In this document: in pieces, positions 1 through 7,622 of the stretch
Layout: each line of letters opens with the position of its first letter
Position numbering within the stretch: position 1 is the first letter of the stretch
The notes under the pieces: generated by a model
Database searches by the model: none
The model's input: only the letters and a program-made list of their open reading frames with translations
What the model was told of the DNA's origin: nothing
DNA from: JALZUE01 sp051251725
GTDB taxonomy: Bacteria; Pseudomonadota; Gammaproteobacteria; Enterobacterales; Alteromonadaceae
Length of the DNA stretch: 18,939 nt
Reading direction: 5' to 3'
NCBI GenBank assembly: GCA_051251725.1
Contig: JBPOFN010000061.1
Coordinates: 1 to 18,939 of the forward strand
Translations under genes and position numbers: made by a program

Positions 1-371
1 AATGCACTGTTATTAACTTACCGCTCCCTGTCTATTTGTAAAATTAATTGAGGCGACAACTATCCTGACACAGGGGGTTAATGGAACGACTGTTTTCTAA
101 AGAGCTCAAATTATTTCAGTTTCTAAAAGTGTTGGGTGATCATTCTTATTCTACTTACCTTAATCACACAATTATTATTGGTTGGTTTTATTACTTAAAT
201 AATGAAATTAGCTCTAACTCAGGTAATGTTATATCGGTTACTTCTATCATTATCTCAGTTTTGATTATTTCCAAACTCTCATACGATCATATCGAAACAA
301 GCAAATATATTTCGATGCTTAAATCATTTAGTATTATGTTTGTTAATAAGAAAATAGCGTTATTTAGATAA
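1..371 (+). pseudogene. C-terminal remnant of an acyltransferase-3 type membrane protein
   Basis: The readable part is 81-371 (96 residues), with an ATG at 81 after a G-run that could serve as a ribosome site. Residues 18-26 (LGDHSYSTY), followed by a hydrophobic stretch, a second hydrophobic stretch at about 50-64 and then LSYDHIE, resemble the last two membrane helices of acyltransferase-3 family O-acyltransferases, which modify surface sugars with acetyl or succinyl groups. Full members have about 330-380 residues, so roughly three quarters is missing. All three + strand frames close between position 1 and 81 (stops at 13-15, 39-41 and 49-51), so the rest cannot simply continue upstream. 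It converges on the minus-strand gene ending at 360, and the two stop codons overlap in a 12-base stretch. It is most likely a decayed remnant; a short expressed membrane peptide cannot be excluded. Confidence 0.45.
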
Positions 372-1238
372 CCAAGAATGCAATCTATTACGGTAATATA
401 CGTATTTTTTGAAAGCAAGCTTCCAATTTTTATTTAATTTATTGGCATAATAAGAAATTAAATCAGCGCCTATTAAGTGAAATAAATCGGGATGTTTATA
501 TATAATATTGGTTATCAGGGTTTCTTCATCATGGGCATAAGCCGTATTAGTCGCGCACTCTAATTCATTGATAAAAAGCGTTTCAATGTTTTTCCAGATC
601 AAATTACCACCCGACATAAATGAAGCTGAAATTGGCAATTTCACACCCATATAAAATAGGCTGCCGGAATAATGGCCTAAGCGATTGTTAGGGATGTTTG
701 TTTTAGCAAAGCACCAATTTTGTCGTGTGTAAGAGAACCTTTCTGCAGTGCAGTCTAACCAGCAATAAAGTATCTCTTTTTGGTTCTCTTGTTCAGTGCT
801 ATTAATTATTTCGTTAACCAGAAAAATCTTACTTAACCAAATTAATAATAAATTTTGATAATTATCTCTTCCTGAATGTTTTAAGTCGCGAAAATAGTGG
901 ATAAATCCTTTTTCTTGGCTATTACGGTAATCAAATTGTTCTAGGTTTAAGCTTTGTGAAAATTGTACCGCCTCAGCTGATTTAATAACGTTAGTGACAT
1001 ATTTATTGGCGGGTAAACTTGCCAAAGAGCGATGAATAATTTTGAGGTTTATATTGTTTTTTTCAGCACATTTAATGACAAATGGAATGACTTCTTCACT
1101 GTCAGTAAAAAAATACAAGGTAGCGTGTTTTATTAGCTGAAACGTTTTTTCAATACCGTAAAAATAAACACCAACAGATTTTTTAACATTACTGTTTATT
1201 TTCCAATAGCCGCTTATATACACTCTTTTATTATTCAT
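360..1238 (-). CDS. HtrL/YibB-like putative glycosyltransferase, last gene of the polysaccharide block
   Basis: This is a 292-residue soluble protein with no signal peptide. I chose the ATG at 1238. The frame stays open to a TTG at 1310, but that lies inside the preceding gene and the next residues look like spurious translation. The N-terminus (VYISGYWKI), the central IWLSKIFLVNEI (133-144), the WLD at 160-162 and the late AHDEETLITNIIY segment (235-247) follow the pattern of the HtrL/YibB/WlaTC family. In that family a 'W-x-x-K ... W-D' core and a late DE pair are typical, and one member is a Campylobacter galactosyltransferase. The match is by motif order only. In this locus it would plausibly add a sugar to the repeat unit. 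The gene starts 41 bases downstream of the end of the previous gene and is the last of the minus-strand run. An uncharacterised family is the alternative. Confidence 0.6.
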   Translation of the reverse strand: MNNKRVYISGYWKINSNVKKSVGVYFYGIEKTFQLIKHATLYFFTDSEEVIPFVIKCAEKNNINLKIIHRSLASLPANKYVTNVIKSAEAVQFSQSLNLEQFDYRNSQEKGFIHYFRDLKHSGRDNYQNLLLIWLSKIFLVNEIINSTEQENQKEILYCWLDCTAERFSYTRQNWCFAKTNIPNNRLGHYSGSLFYMGVKLPISASFMSGGNLIWKNIETLFINELECATNTAYAHDEETLITNIIYKHPDLFHLIGADLISYYANKLNKNWKLAFKKYVYYRNRLHSWLSK

Positions 1239-1278
1239 TTTGATGTTTCTTTGCTCAATAGCTGGTGTCGGTTTAATT

Positions 1279-2454
1279 CTACGATATGGCTTGCTGTAAC
1301 TGTTTTGCAATACCTTTTTCGGAACGGTTTTGTTTGATCTTCTCGATATTTTTTAACCAGTCTTGATTCGATTTTTTAAATGTATCAAGGGTCAGGTTGC
1401 GTAAGAATTTATGGAGTTCTTCTGCGTTTGAGTAAACAAAACCATAATCGCCATATTTCTGCTGAATACTTCTTACTGACTGATTTGTAGAAATAATTAA
1501 CGGCCGGCTTGCAGCGAACGCATCAATAATACTGCCGCTAGACACATAAGAGGTGGTTTTAGGCAGTGGCAGGCAAACAATATCTATTTCTGCAAGTAAC
1601 TTTATAAAGGTGTCACGCGGCAGGTGGGCATCAGCAGGCTTTACTTTAAGGCCGTCAAAACTTAACTCGTTAGTCAGGGTGATGTTGTTTTTACCAATAG
1701 CATAAAACTGATATTTATTTCCCGAATATTCAGAGGCTAATTTTAAAAATTGATCGAAGCCTTTCCCGACACCACAATTTCCAAGAAAACCAATGTTGAT
1801 CGTGCTATTTTCAGTGATCACTTTCGCTGGCAGCCACTCTCTTTCTTGTACTGGGTGTTCTATTGTCACCATTGAAGGTTGAATTTTAGGGGCTATTTCA
1901 GCGAGTACTTCTGCTAACCCTAGTTCAAGTAATACTAATTTTTGATTGTTAGGTAAGCCGCGGCTGATAACAGAAAGATAATCAAAATATTTATATATTG
2001 GGTTTCTAGAACGCCATCTCATTGACGTTGAAAGTTGATTATGCTGAATATAGTGAATAGACGCATTAGTATTGCGTTGCTGACTTTGCCATTTTTTGGC
2101 GAATGTATAAATTAATGGCCCGTTTGCCCCTAATAAACAAACGTGACGTAATACTTCATTATTTGCCAGTGTTGTTAATGATTTCCAGCATTTTCGCGCT
2201 GCAGGCAATGAGTAAAAAGGATTGTGATAAGACTTTTCAGCTAATAAATCATCAAAGTTTTCAATAGCAGCAAATTCTATATTATAAAATGGCTCGATAA
2301 ATGGCGTAATATTTTCAATGTGCCTGGCGGTTGCGGCAAAAATTATTTTGTCTTCAGGAAACGCCGTGCGCATTGATTTTATATACCCTTCATTAAAGGG
2401 TAAGTGCATATTTTGATGACTTAAAAAATCGAATATTATGATGGTTTTTTTCAC
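1279..2454 (-). CDS. GT-B fold glycosyltransferase (Glycos_transf_1-like)
   Basis: The protein has 391 residues with the two-domain GT-B layout. The C-terminal half begins with IGFLGNCGVGKGFDQF (221-236), the usual start of the nucleotide-sugar binding domain. It continues with LAEIDIVCLPLP (287-298) and SSGSIIDAFAASRPLI (305-320), which corresponds to the E-x7-E/'G-x-P' donor-binding region of GT4-like enzymes but lacks the first glutamate. It would transfer a sugar from an activated donor to the lipid-linked repeat unit at the inner face of the membrane. The start codon is GTG at 2454, with AGAGGG a few bases upstream, and it overlaps the previous stop as GTGA, so translation is probably coupled to the sulfotransferase-like gene. 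Donor and linkage cannot be read from the sequence. Confidence 0.8.
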   Translation of the reverse strand: MKKTIIIFDFLSHQNMHLPFNEGYIKSMRTAFPEDKIIFAATARHIENITPFIEPFYNIEFAAIENFDDLLAEKSYHNPFYSLPAARKCWKSLTTLANNEVLRHVCLLGANGPLIYTFAKKWQSQQRNTNASIHYIQHNQLSTSMRWRSRNPIYKYFDYLSVISRGLPNNQKLVLLELGLAEVLAEIAPKIQPSMVTIEHPVQEREWLPAKVITENSTINIGFLGNCGVGKGFDQFLKLASEYSGNKYQFYAIGKNNITLTNELSFDGLKVKPADAHLPRDTFIKLLAEIDIVCLPLPKTTSYVSSGSIIDAFAASRPLIISTNQSVRSIQQKYGDYGFVYSNAEELHKFLRNLTLDTFKKSNQDWLKNIEKIKQNRSEKGIAKQLQQAIS

Positions 2455-3230
2455 AGGTTGCCCTCTACTGTGTAAGCTGAACTCGCATGTTGTATTATCG
2501 TTTTGCGTGCGTTGTTATAAGCGGTTAGCGCTTGTGCAAGTAATTCGTCTGGCAAGAGCAGTTTATTATCTGTTTTTTTCGTTGTTTGTTGTATTTTTCC
2601 TGAAAACAGCTCTTGGGAATTATCACCAGAAAAACGTTTACCTGTTTGTTCCATTTGTTGATATTCAGTAGATAATACAGAGCTTAAGTTAAGGTGTTGT
2701 GAAATTGCAGAAAGCAATGAGTCGGCTTCACTGGTTATCGCTTCTGCATCAAAATAATAGTATTGCCCGCTAATTTTTTGAGCAAGCTCAGCAAGCTGTG
2801 TTACTCGTTCAATGTAATATTGTGTTGCGACATTAAGTTCGGTGTATTCATGAGATGGGTTTACTTTTTTAAAGTGGCTGACAATGCTTGGAATTGTTTT
2901 TTCGGGTGATCTAATTGAAATAATTGGATAAACATTATCTCTGTTAAGTGTTTCTACACCGATATAGTGTTCGTTGTGTAATATTTTATCAAATAGAAAA
3001 CGGGCCGATTTTTTTACCGGATGTGTCGCATAATATAGTAGCTTGGCATGTACGAGGCTTTTCCAGCTGAAATAGCCTTTGTGCATTTCGTAATAACCCT
3101 CTATTTCATTGTGGCTACCAAATATATGCCCAGTTAAGCTGGTATAAGCACGCATATGGCTTAACAGCATGATAAATTTGCGTTTATGCAGCGTTTTATG
3201 AGCGTTTAAAATTTCATTAAAAGTTAGCAC
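2451..3230 (-). CDS. Sulfotransferase-like protein
   Basis: This is a 259-residue cytosolic protein. Residues 19-31 (FIMLLSHMRAYTS) sit where PAPS-dependent sulfotransferases carry the 5'-phosphosulfate loop, usually followed as here by a segment of the type 'L.G.IFGSH.EI.GYYE' (32-48). Residues 104-117 (ISIRSPEKTIPSIV) match the 3'-phosphate binding 'R-x-P-x-x-x-x-x-S' element. The usual loop core RSGT is changed to RAYT, so this is a divergent branch. If active it would sulfate a sugar of the exported polymer, a common trait of marine exopolysaccharides. The start codon is GTG at 3230, with AAGGAT about six bases upstream, two bases after the preceding stop. The closing 4-base overlap with the next gene points to one transcript. 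A nucleotide-binding protein of other function is possible. Confidence 0.6.
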   Translation of the reverse strand: MLTFNEILNAHKTLHKRKFIMLLSHMRAYTSLTGHIFGSHNEIEGYYEMHKGYFSWKSLVHAKLLYYATHPVKKSARFLFDKILHNEHYIGVETLNRDNVYPIISIRSPEKTIPSIVSHFKKVNPSHEYTELNVATQYYIERVTQLAELAQKISGQYYYFDAEAITSEADSLLSAISQHLNLSSVLSTEYQQMEQTGKRFSGDNSQELFSGKIQQTTKKTDNKLLLPDELLAQALTAYNNARKTIIQHASSAYTVEGNL

Positions 3231-3232
3231 TG

Positions 3233-4219
3233 TTAATCCTTGGAAAATATTTTTTTAAGTCCACAATAAACTGTATAAAGCAGCCATTTAAAAGTAAACG
3301 CTACACTCAATGCTTCTTTGGCATACCAGTAAGCTAAGGTCTGCTTTTTGTTATGAAATAACTCTTCTGCTATCTGTTTTAATATATAACCTTTGCGTAT
3401 GCGGCAAAATTGAACAACTTCAGGAGTGACCGCAAAAAGAATGCTTTTTTCAACAGTTCTTAGTTGAAATAATAACTTTTCAAGCTTGTTGGTTTTTGTT
3501 GAAGCATTATTCGATTTGGTGTTGTCGGGGACATTATGAACAGAGATAACTGCACGGTCGTATACAATTGTTTGAGCTTTGTCGATAACCCGCAAATATA
3601 TATCTCTATCAGGTTCGTATCTTAGGTTTTCGTCCATGCCACCCACTTGATTATAAAGCGCTGTTGAAATAGCACAGCAATTTTGGTGTGGAAAACCAGA
3701 CGCTTTGAATAGCTCACGAACCGTTACTGGGAATACCTTTTGTGTTTGTCTAGGATCTGCTTTGGCTAAGGTTTCAGGTAAATTCTCTACCCAAACATTG
3801 TTAATTTTGTCGCCGTTTGCGGTAACTGCTTGCTGATTAGCAATATAAAAATCAGCTTGCTGATCACTAATATGCTGTGCGGCACGAGCTAAAAAGTCAG
3901 GGTCAGTCCAATAATCATCATCATCAAGAAAGCAGATAAAATTACCTTTAGCGGCGTCGACACCTTGGTTTCTTGCAAAACAGTGGCCGTGGCCGCGTGT
4001 TCTAACAATTAGATTAAAGAACCTAACGTTTTTAGGGGTATATTTATGCTCTAATTCATCATATTCTTTTCTAAAATTCTCGTTTGTACCATCATTTATA
4101 ACAATGACTTCAAATTGCGTATAACTTTGCGATAAAACAGAATCTAGGGCTGCTTGAAATTCTATCGGTCTATTTCTGGTAGGAATAATTACGGAAAAAT
4201 AGATTTCTTCGTTTTGCAT
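3233..4219 (-). CDS. Family 2 glycosyltransferase (GT-A fold)
   Basis: The protein has 328 residues. The GT2 signature is complete: FSVIIPTRNRP at 8-18, FEVIVINDGT at 36-45 (Asp43 contacts the nucleotide), CFARNQGVDAAKG at 80-92 and FICFLDDDDYW at 94-104, whose DDD acts as the metal-binding DXD. MDENLRYEPDRDIYLRVI (195-212) supplies the acidic residues expected near the catalytic base. Hydrophobic residues near the C-terminus (about 307-322) suggest peripheral membrane association. The ATG at 4219 is preceded by AGAAG at 8 bases. It lies 15 bases after the deacetylase-like gene and 2 bases before the sulfotransferase-like gene. The role is inferred to be sugar addition during repeat-unit assembly; the donor is unknown. 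Confidence 0.87.
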   Translation of the reverse strand: MQNEEIYFSVIIPTRNRPIEFQAALDSVLSQSYTQFEVIVINDGTNENFRKEYDELEHKYTPKNVRFFNLIVRTRGHGHCFARNQGVDAAKGNFICFLDDDDYWTDPDFLARAAQHISDQQADFYIANQQAVTANGDKINNVWVENLPETLAKADPRQTQKVFPVTVRELFKASGFPHQNCCAISTALYNQVGGMDENLRYEPDRDIYLRVIDKAQTIVYDRAVISVHNVPDNTKSNNASTKTNKLEKLLFQLRTVEKSILFAVTPEVVQFCRIRKGYILKQIAEELFHNKKQTLAYWYAKEALSVAFTFKWLLYTVYCGLKKIFSKD

Positions 4220-4234
4220 AAATATAACTTCTTA

Positions 4235-5146
4235 TTATTTGTTAAGCGCTTGAAACCATTTCAAATATTGAAATGTATCAGAGGTAAATTTAGCTAGTTG
4301 CGTTTTAGTTTGAACATATGGCGTTAAACCAACTTTAACACTTGGTGAGTGAAAAGAGAAAATAAACTCTTCTATGCCAATGGCTAATAGTGAAAGTGTT
4401 AACTTTTTCATTTCTTTAAATGTAAAACCTTCGGGTGATAACCTTACTCGTTTAACACCAAGTAGTTTTAAAATTACCTTACCAAATAATGAGTGGTTTA
4501 ATCTTGATAAAGCGTCTGCTGTATTATTTAAGTAATTTGAAAATGCCTTTATGTGGCTGATGTAACCTGTTGTGTGCGGTATGCATTTTATCTCATCTTT
4601 ATATACAACGTTATTTGTATATTGTGAGAAGTTAGGCCCTTGTTGGTGCGTGAAATTGGCAAAAGCACTAATACTTAAATCTGTTTCATAGCCTAACTCT
4701 TTTAGTATACGGTAAGAGTTTTCACCTACACCGTATCTGCCGGCCAAATAAGTTTTGGGCTGAATATTTGTTAGTTCTGTGATCTTATTGGTTAAGGCCG
4801 CTAACTTATCACATTCTAATTGGTATGAAAGGTTACCTGGATACGAATTAAGTTCGGCTACTTTGTCTATGTTACTATCAAAAGGAGGATTAACCCAAGG
4901 GTGTAAGTGGGTAGCAAACTCAAGATTATTACTTTTATTTGTTTTACATTTTTTGATGAGTTCTTGCCCTTCATCGCTTGACACAAAAGCGTAATCCATC
5001 GCTAAAACTAAATGGGTGTTAAGCTCTAAGATTTGCTCACAAAACTGGTATAGCTCTTTACCATGAGACACTTGATTGTTTGAACGATAAAAACCCCCGT
5101 CCCAATCAAATTCTTCTTCGGTATGAATGACTACAGATAACTTCAC
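4235..5146 (-). CDS. WalW-like polysaccharide deacetylase family protein
   Basis: This is a 303-residue protein without a clear signal peptide. It follows the WalW-like branch of the CE4/NodB polysaccharide deacetylases: an N-terminal HTEEEFDW (8-15), FATHLHPWVNPPF (77-89) carrying two candidate metal-ligand histidines (80, 82), a glycine-rich RYGVGENSYRILKELGYETD (137-156), and FSFHSPS (263-269) with His266 in the late catalytic position. Family members usually begin this first motif with Asp; here it is His8, so metal binding or activity may be altered. An active enzyme would remove N- or O-acetyl groups from the polymer or from a precursor. The start is GTG at 5146, supported by AGGGG six bases upstream. 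A 112-base gap with two inverted repeats separates it from the gene before it in the run. Confidence 0.7.
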   Translation of the reverse strand: MKLSVVIHTEEEFDWDGGFYRSNNQVSHGKELYQFCEQILELNTHLVLAMDYAFVSSDEGQELIKKCKTNKSNNLEFATHLHPWVNPPFDSNIDKVAELNSYPGNLSYQLECDKLAALTNKITELTNIQPKTYLAGRYGVGENSYRILKELGYETDLSISAFANFTHQQGPNFSQYTNNVVYKDEIKCIPHTTGYISHIKAFSNYLNNTADALSRLNHSLFGKVILKLLGVKRVRLSPEGFTFKEMKKLTLSLLAIGIEEFIFSFHSPSVKVGLTPYVQTKTQLAKFTSDTFQYLKWFQALNK

Positions 5147-5172
5147 TTTTTACCCCTATTACTCATATGATT

Positions 5173-5223
5173 TTTAGACATATATCTAAAGCGAAATTCT
5201 ACATTTTTGTAGTTAAATTTCGC
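5173..5223. repeat. Two abutting inverted repeats in the 5147-5258 gap
   Basis: The first is TTTAGA-CATATA-TCTAAA at 5173-5190, a perfect 6-bp stem with a 6-base spacer. The second follows without a gap: GCGAAATT (5191-5198) pairs with AATTTCGC (5216-5223), and inside it CTAC (5199-5202) pairs with GTAG (5209-5212), leaving a 6-base loop and a 3-base bulge. Both lie between the end of the GT-B gene at 5259 and the GTG start at 5146. There is no strong T-run after either stem on the minus strand, so they are not classical intrinsic terminators. They could slow transcription, protect mRNA ends or be regulator sites. Confidence 0.6.
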
Positions 5224-5258
5224 AGTAAAAATTGTGACTATAAATATTCCTACGTTAA

Positions 5259-6236
5259 TTAAAATAAGCTATGTTTTTTTAATAGTGATATATTCGAATG
5301 GAAATTGGCATTCAATTCGTTATATTTTTTCAAGGATAAACGCCCTGAATATAGCTTTTCTTCATCAGACCAACCTAGAGCTTTTGCAATCGAATTTTCT
5401 AGAGTAATTTCACTAACAAAAAATAACTCACTGAAATATCTTGTTTCTTTTCTAGAAAAGTCTATTAGGCAATTAGCATCAAAATTAATTAATTCATTCA
5501 TCGGCGGGGCATTAGTTGTTAACACAATAGCGCCAACAGAAAGCGCTTCTACAATGTTATGACCAAACCCTTCAGATTCAGATGGGCACAAGTGTATACC
5601 GTGGCTATTTATTAACATTTTTAATTTTTCTTCACTAATAAATTCAGCAATAATATGAATATTATTGCTTTGATATTTTAAGTGTTCATCACGTCTTGAA
5701 ATTACCGTTAATGTTGGCCATTCAGGGTGTTTTTTCCAAACATCTAATAAAGGTGTTGTGCCTTTTTGTTCGCTTTTTCCTGCTATGTGTATGAACTTAT
5801 TGAAATCAGGCTGAATGTTTTCATCATTCATATCTCTAGAGCAAAAACCAAGAAATGAAACGTTGTTATTTAAATGTGATAATTGCTTTACGGCGTATTG
5901 GGTTTTACACCAAATATGGGTTTTGTTCGTAATCGCTTTTTGCGTATGGCTACGTAACCACTCTTGATTAGGAATTAATATATTCTCGTTACAGAAATAA
6001 CTGAGCTCTTGGTAAATTTCTTCGAGGTGGAAGGTTACTTGTTTTTTTAAGCATAGTTTGTCAATTACCAATGAAAGCAATTTTTTGATATTGATTATTT
6101 TGCTATCAGCGCCCGAAAATAATCTAATTTTATGTTGTTTACCTATGACATTACGTAAGGCGTGTTCGATAATTAAAGCGTCATTTTTCAGCCCTTGAGA
6201 ATTACCAAATGCGATATTGAATTGAATTTTTTTCAT
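5259..6236 (-). CDS. GT-B fold glycosyltransferase (family 4-like)
   Basis: The protein has 325 residues. It opens with IQFNIAFGNSQGLKNDA (4-20). The middle has EEIYQELSYF and IPNQEWL (88-94), a pattern of GT4-like enzymes in which 'N-x-E-W' follows the first domain. The C-terminal domain has FIHIAGKSEQKGTTPLLDVW (148-167) and CPSESEGFGHNIVEALSVGAIVLTT (217-241), a complete E-x7-E nucleotide-sugar motif (Glu222, Glu230). It is slightly short for the family (350-400), but both domains are recognisable. The ATG at 6236 overlaps the preceding stop by one base (TAATG), so the gene is probably translationally coupled to the lipoprotein gene upstream. It should act in the cytosol on the lipid-linked repeat unit; the sugar is not predictable. 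Confidence 0.8.
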   Translation of the reverse strand: MKKIQFNIAFGNSQGLKNDALIIEHALRNVIGKQHKIRLFSGADSKIINIKKLLSLVIDKLCLKKQVTFHLEEIYQELSYFCNENILIPNQEWLRSHTQKAITNKTHIWCKTQYAVKQLSHLNNNVSFLGFCSRDMNDENIQPDFNKFIHIAGKSEQKGTTPLLDVWKKHPEWPTLTVISRRDEHLKYQSNNIHIIAEFISEEKLKMLINSHGIHLCPSESEGFGHNIVEALSVGAIVLTTNAPPMNELINFDANCLIDFSRKETRYFSELFFVSEITLENSIAKALGWSDEEKLYSGRLSLKKYNELNANFHSNISLLKKHSLF

Positions 6237-7570
6237 TATGGTATTGAAAGCCTAATTATTACCGGAATTCTTTTTTTTCTATCTTCTGATTTTTGCCAAC
6301 CCGCAGCATAAAAATTCCCAAAATTATCTTTAGTTAATGATCCCCAAAAATCAGGCTCAATAAAGCCATTGATTTTTGAAATAACATTAATAGAGGTTTT
6401 TAAATTAGTATCAAATATTAGCCAATCAAGTGTATTTTTATTTTTATTGGTTAACCCTATCACGTAATTTTCACCTGAAAAAGTAAATAAAGAGGGGATG
6501 TAAGATTGACCTTCAGGATGCATATTATCATGATGGATTAGCTTTTGTCCTAATGACCCAAGTTTCAGTTGATAAAGGCCACCTTCACTAGTAGTAAAAT
6601 AAATATCGCCATTTTCCATCATGGTATAACCAATTATACCATGATGGTGCTTTATTTTTTCGTGTCGGTATGCAGGCATAGGGTAAGAGCCTACAAGTGC
6701 TAGGCTTGGGTTGTATTCATTTAAATAAACTTCTATTTCGTTATAGTCGTTTTCTTTTAAAAAAGGTACAAAGGCATGGCCATTTTCATCGACTAAAAAA
6801 TTTCGTGAAACATGTGTTGATACTGACCCTACAACTATTCGCTTGGTATTATTTGTCTGTGTATCATATCTATATAAAACATGATCCCAATAACCCAGCG
6901 CATAAACATAACGTCCATTGGTGTTAACCGCAACTAACGCTTCAGCGGTGGATAATACATGTTGCCAATGTTTATCGTTTGGCTTTTTTCGCCATAAATG
7001 TCCGCCCCAGGTTGGGTTGATACCGTCATCTTCGCCCGCTTCATCGAAGCTTGAAAAATACAGGTAACCGTCGTTTGCTTCGTAAAATTTACTGTGAAGT
7101 TTATTTTGCCCCATACCTTCTCGGAATATACCGTTGTATTTTAATTCGCTAACTACATCACTTTGAAGGGTAGTGGCGTTGGTTATAGGGTTGTATTGGT
7201 ATAAATATGCAGTACGGCTGTCATTATTTTTATTTGTCGCTAAGCCATGGGTAGATACACCAAAATAGATATTACCCTCGTCATCTCTACCTGTTGCGCC
7301 CCAAATTGCATCTGCGTTGGTGGCTTTCTCTGGTAATGTTATCGGTATTTCTTCTGCTGTTGGTGCTGAGTAAGGATTGTCAGGTATGGCGGTAAATTTT
7401 GTACCAACTTTATGATCAAATTGTCGTAGGCTAATATTTAAATCATCTGTAGAGCTGGTGTTTTTTTCACAGCCCGTTATTAATGCTATCAATAGCAAAA
7501 AAGGCAATAATTTAATCGAATGAAAACTTACTTGTGGTGTTGTTTTTTTAATTGATTTTTCCCTTATCAT
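6236..7570 (-). CDS. Lipoprotein with beta-propeller-like repeats
   Basis: The protein has 444 residues when started at the ATG at 7570, which is preceded by AGGAAGG at nine bases. Two earlier in-frame ATGs (7615 and 7594) have no ribosome site. The N-terminus is basic, then LLPFLLLIALITGC places a lipobox with Cys34 as the lipidated residue, so the protein is exported and anchored. The mature part has repeated short units of the kind 'G-x-x-Y-F' or 'G-x-x-Y-A' (GNIYFGV, DGYLYFSS, GRYVYALG, GDIYFTT, GNFYAAG), spaced about 50-80 residues apart, which is the rhythm of a beta-propeller. No catalytic motif is visible. Its place between the phosphatase gene and a glycosyltransferase gene suggests polymer binding, degradation or sensing at the envelope. 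I do not recognise a named family. Confidence 0.7.
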   Translation of the reverse strand: MIREKSIKKTTPQVSFHSIKLLPFLLLIALITGCEKNTSSTDDLNISLRQFDHKVGTKFTAIPDNPYSAPTAEEIPITLPEKATNADAIWGATGRDDEGNIYFGVSTHGLATNKNNDSRTAYLYQYNPITNATTLQSDVVSELKYNGIFREGMGQNKLHSKFYEANDGYLYFSSFDEAGEDDGINPTWGGHLWRKKPNDKHWQHVLSTAEALVAVNTNGRYVYALGYWDHVLYRYDTQTNNTKRIVVGSVSTHVSRNFLVDENGHAFVPFLKENDYNEIEVYLNEYNPSLALVGSYPMPAYRHEKIKHHHGIIGYTMMENGDIYFTTSEGGLYQLKLGSLGQKLIHHDNMHPEGQSYIPSLFTFSGENYVIGLTNKNKNTLDWLIFDTNLKTSINVISKINGFIEPDFWGSLTKDNFGNFYAAGWQKSEDRKKRIPVIIRLSIP

Positions 7571-7622
7571 GTAAATTAACCTTCCTAGTTCCATCTTGGT
7601 ATTTGAATATTTCATTTACAGT

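Noticed and set aside
1239..1310. N-terminal extension of the HtrL/YibB-like protein from a TTG
   Set aside because: It overlaps the preceding gene by 32 bases, uses a rare start codon and adds residues without family-like pattern; the ATG at 1238 is better.
7571..7615. Longer start for the propeller-like lipoprotein
   Set aside because: No ribosome site stands before the ATGs at 7615 or 7594, whereas AGGAAGG precedes 7570 and gives a normal lipoprotein signal.
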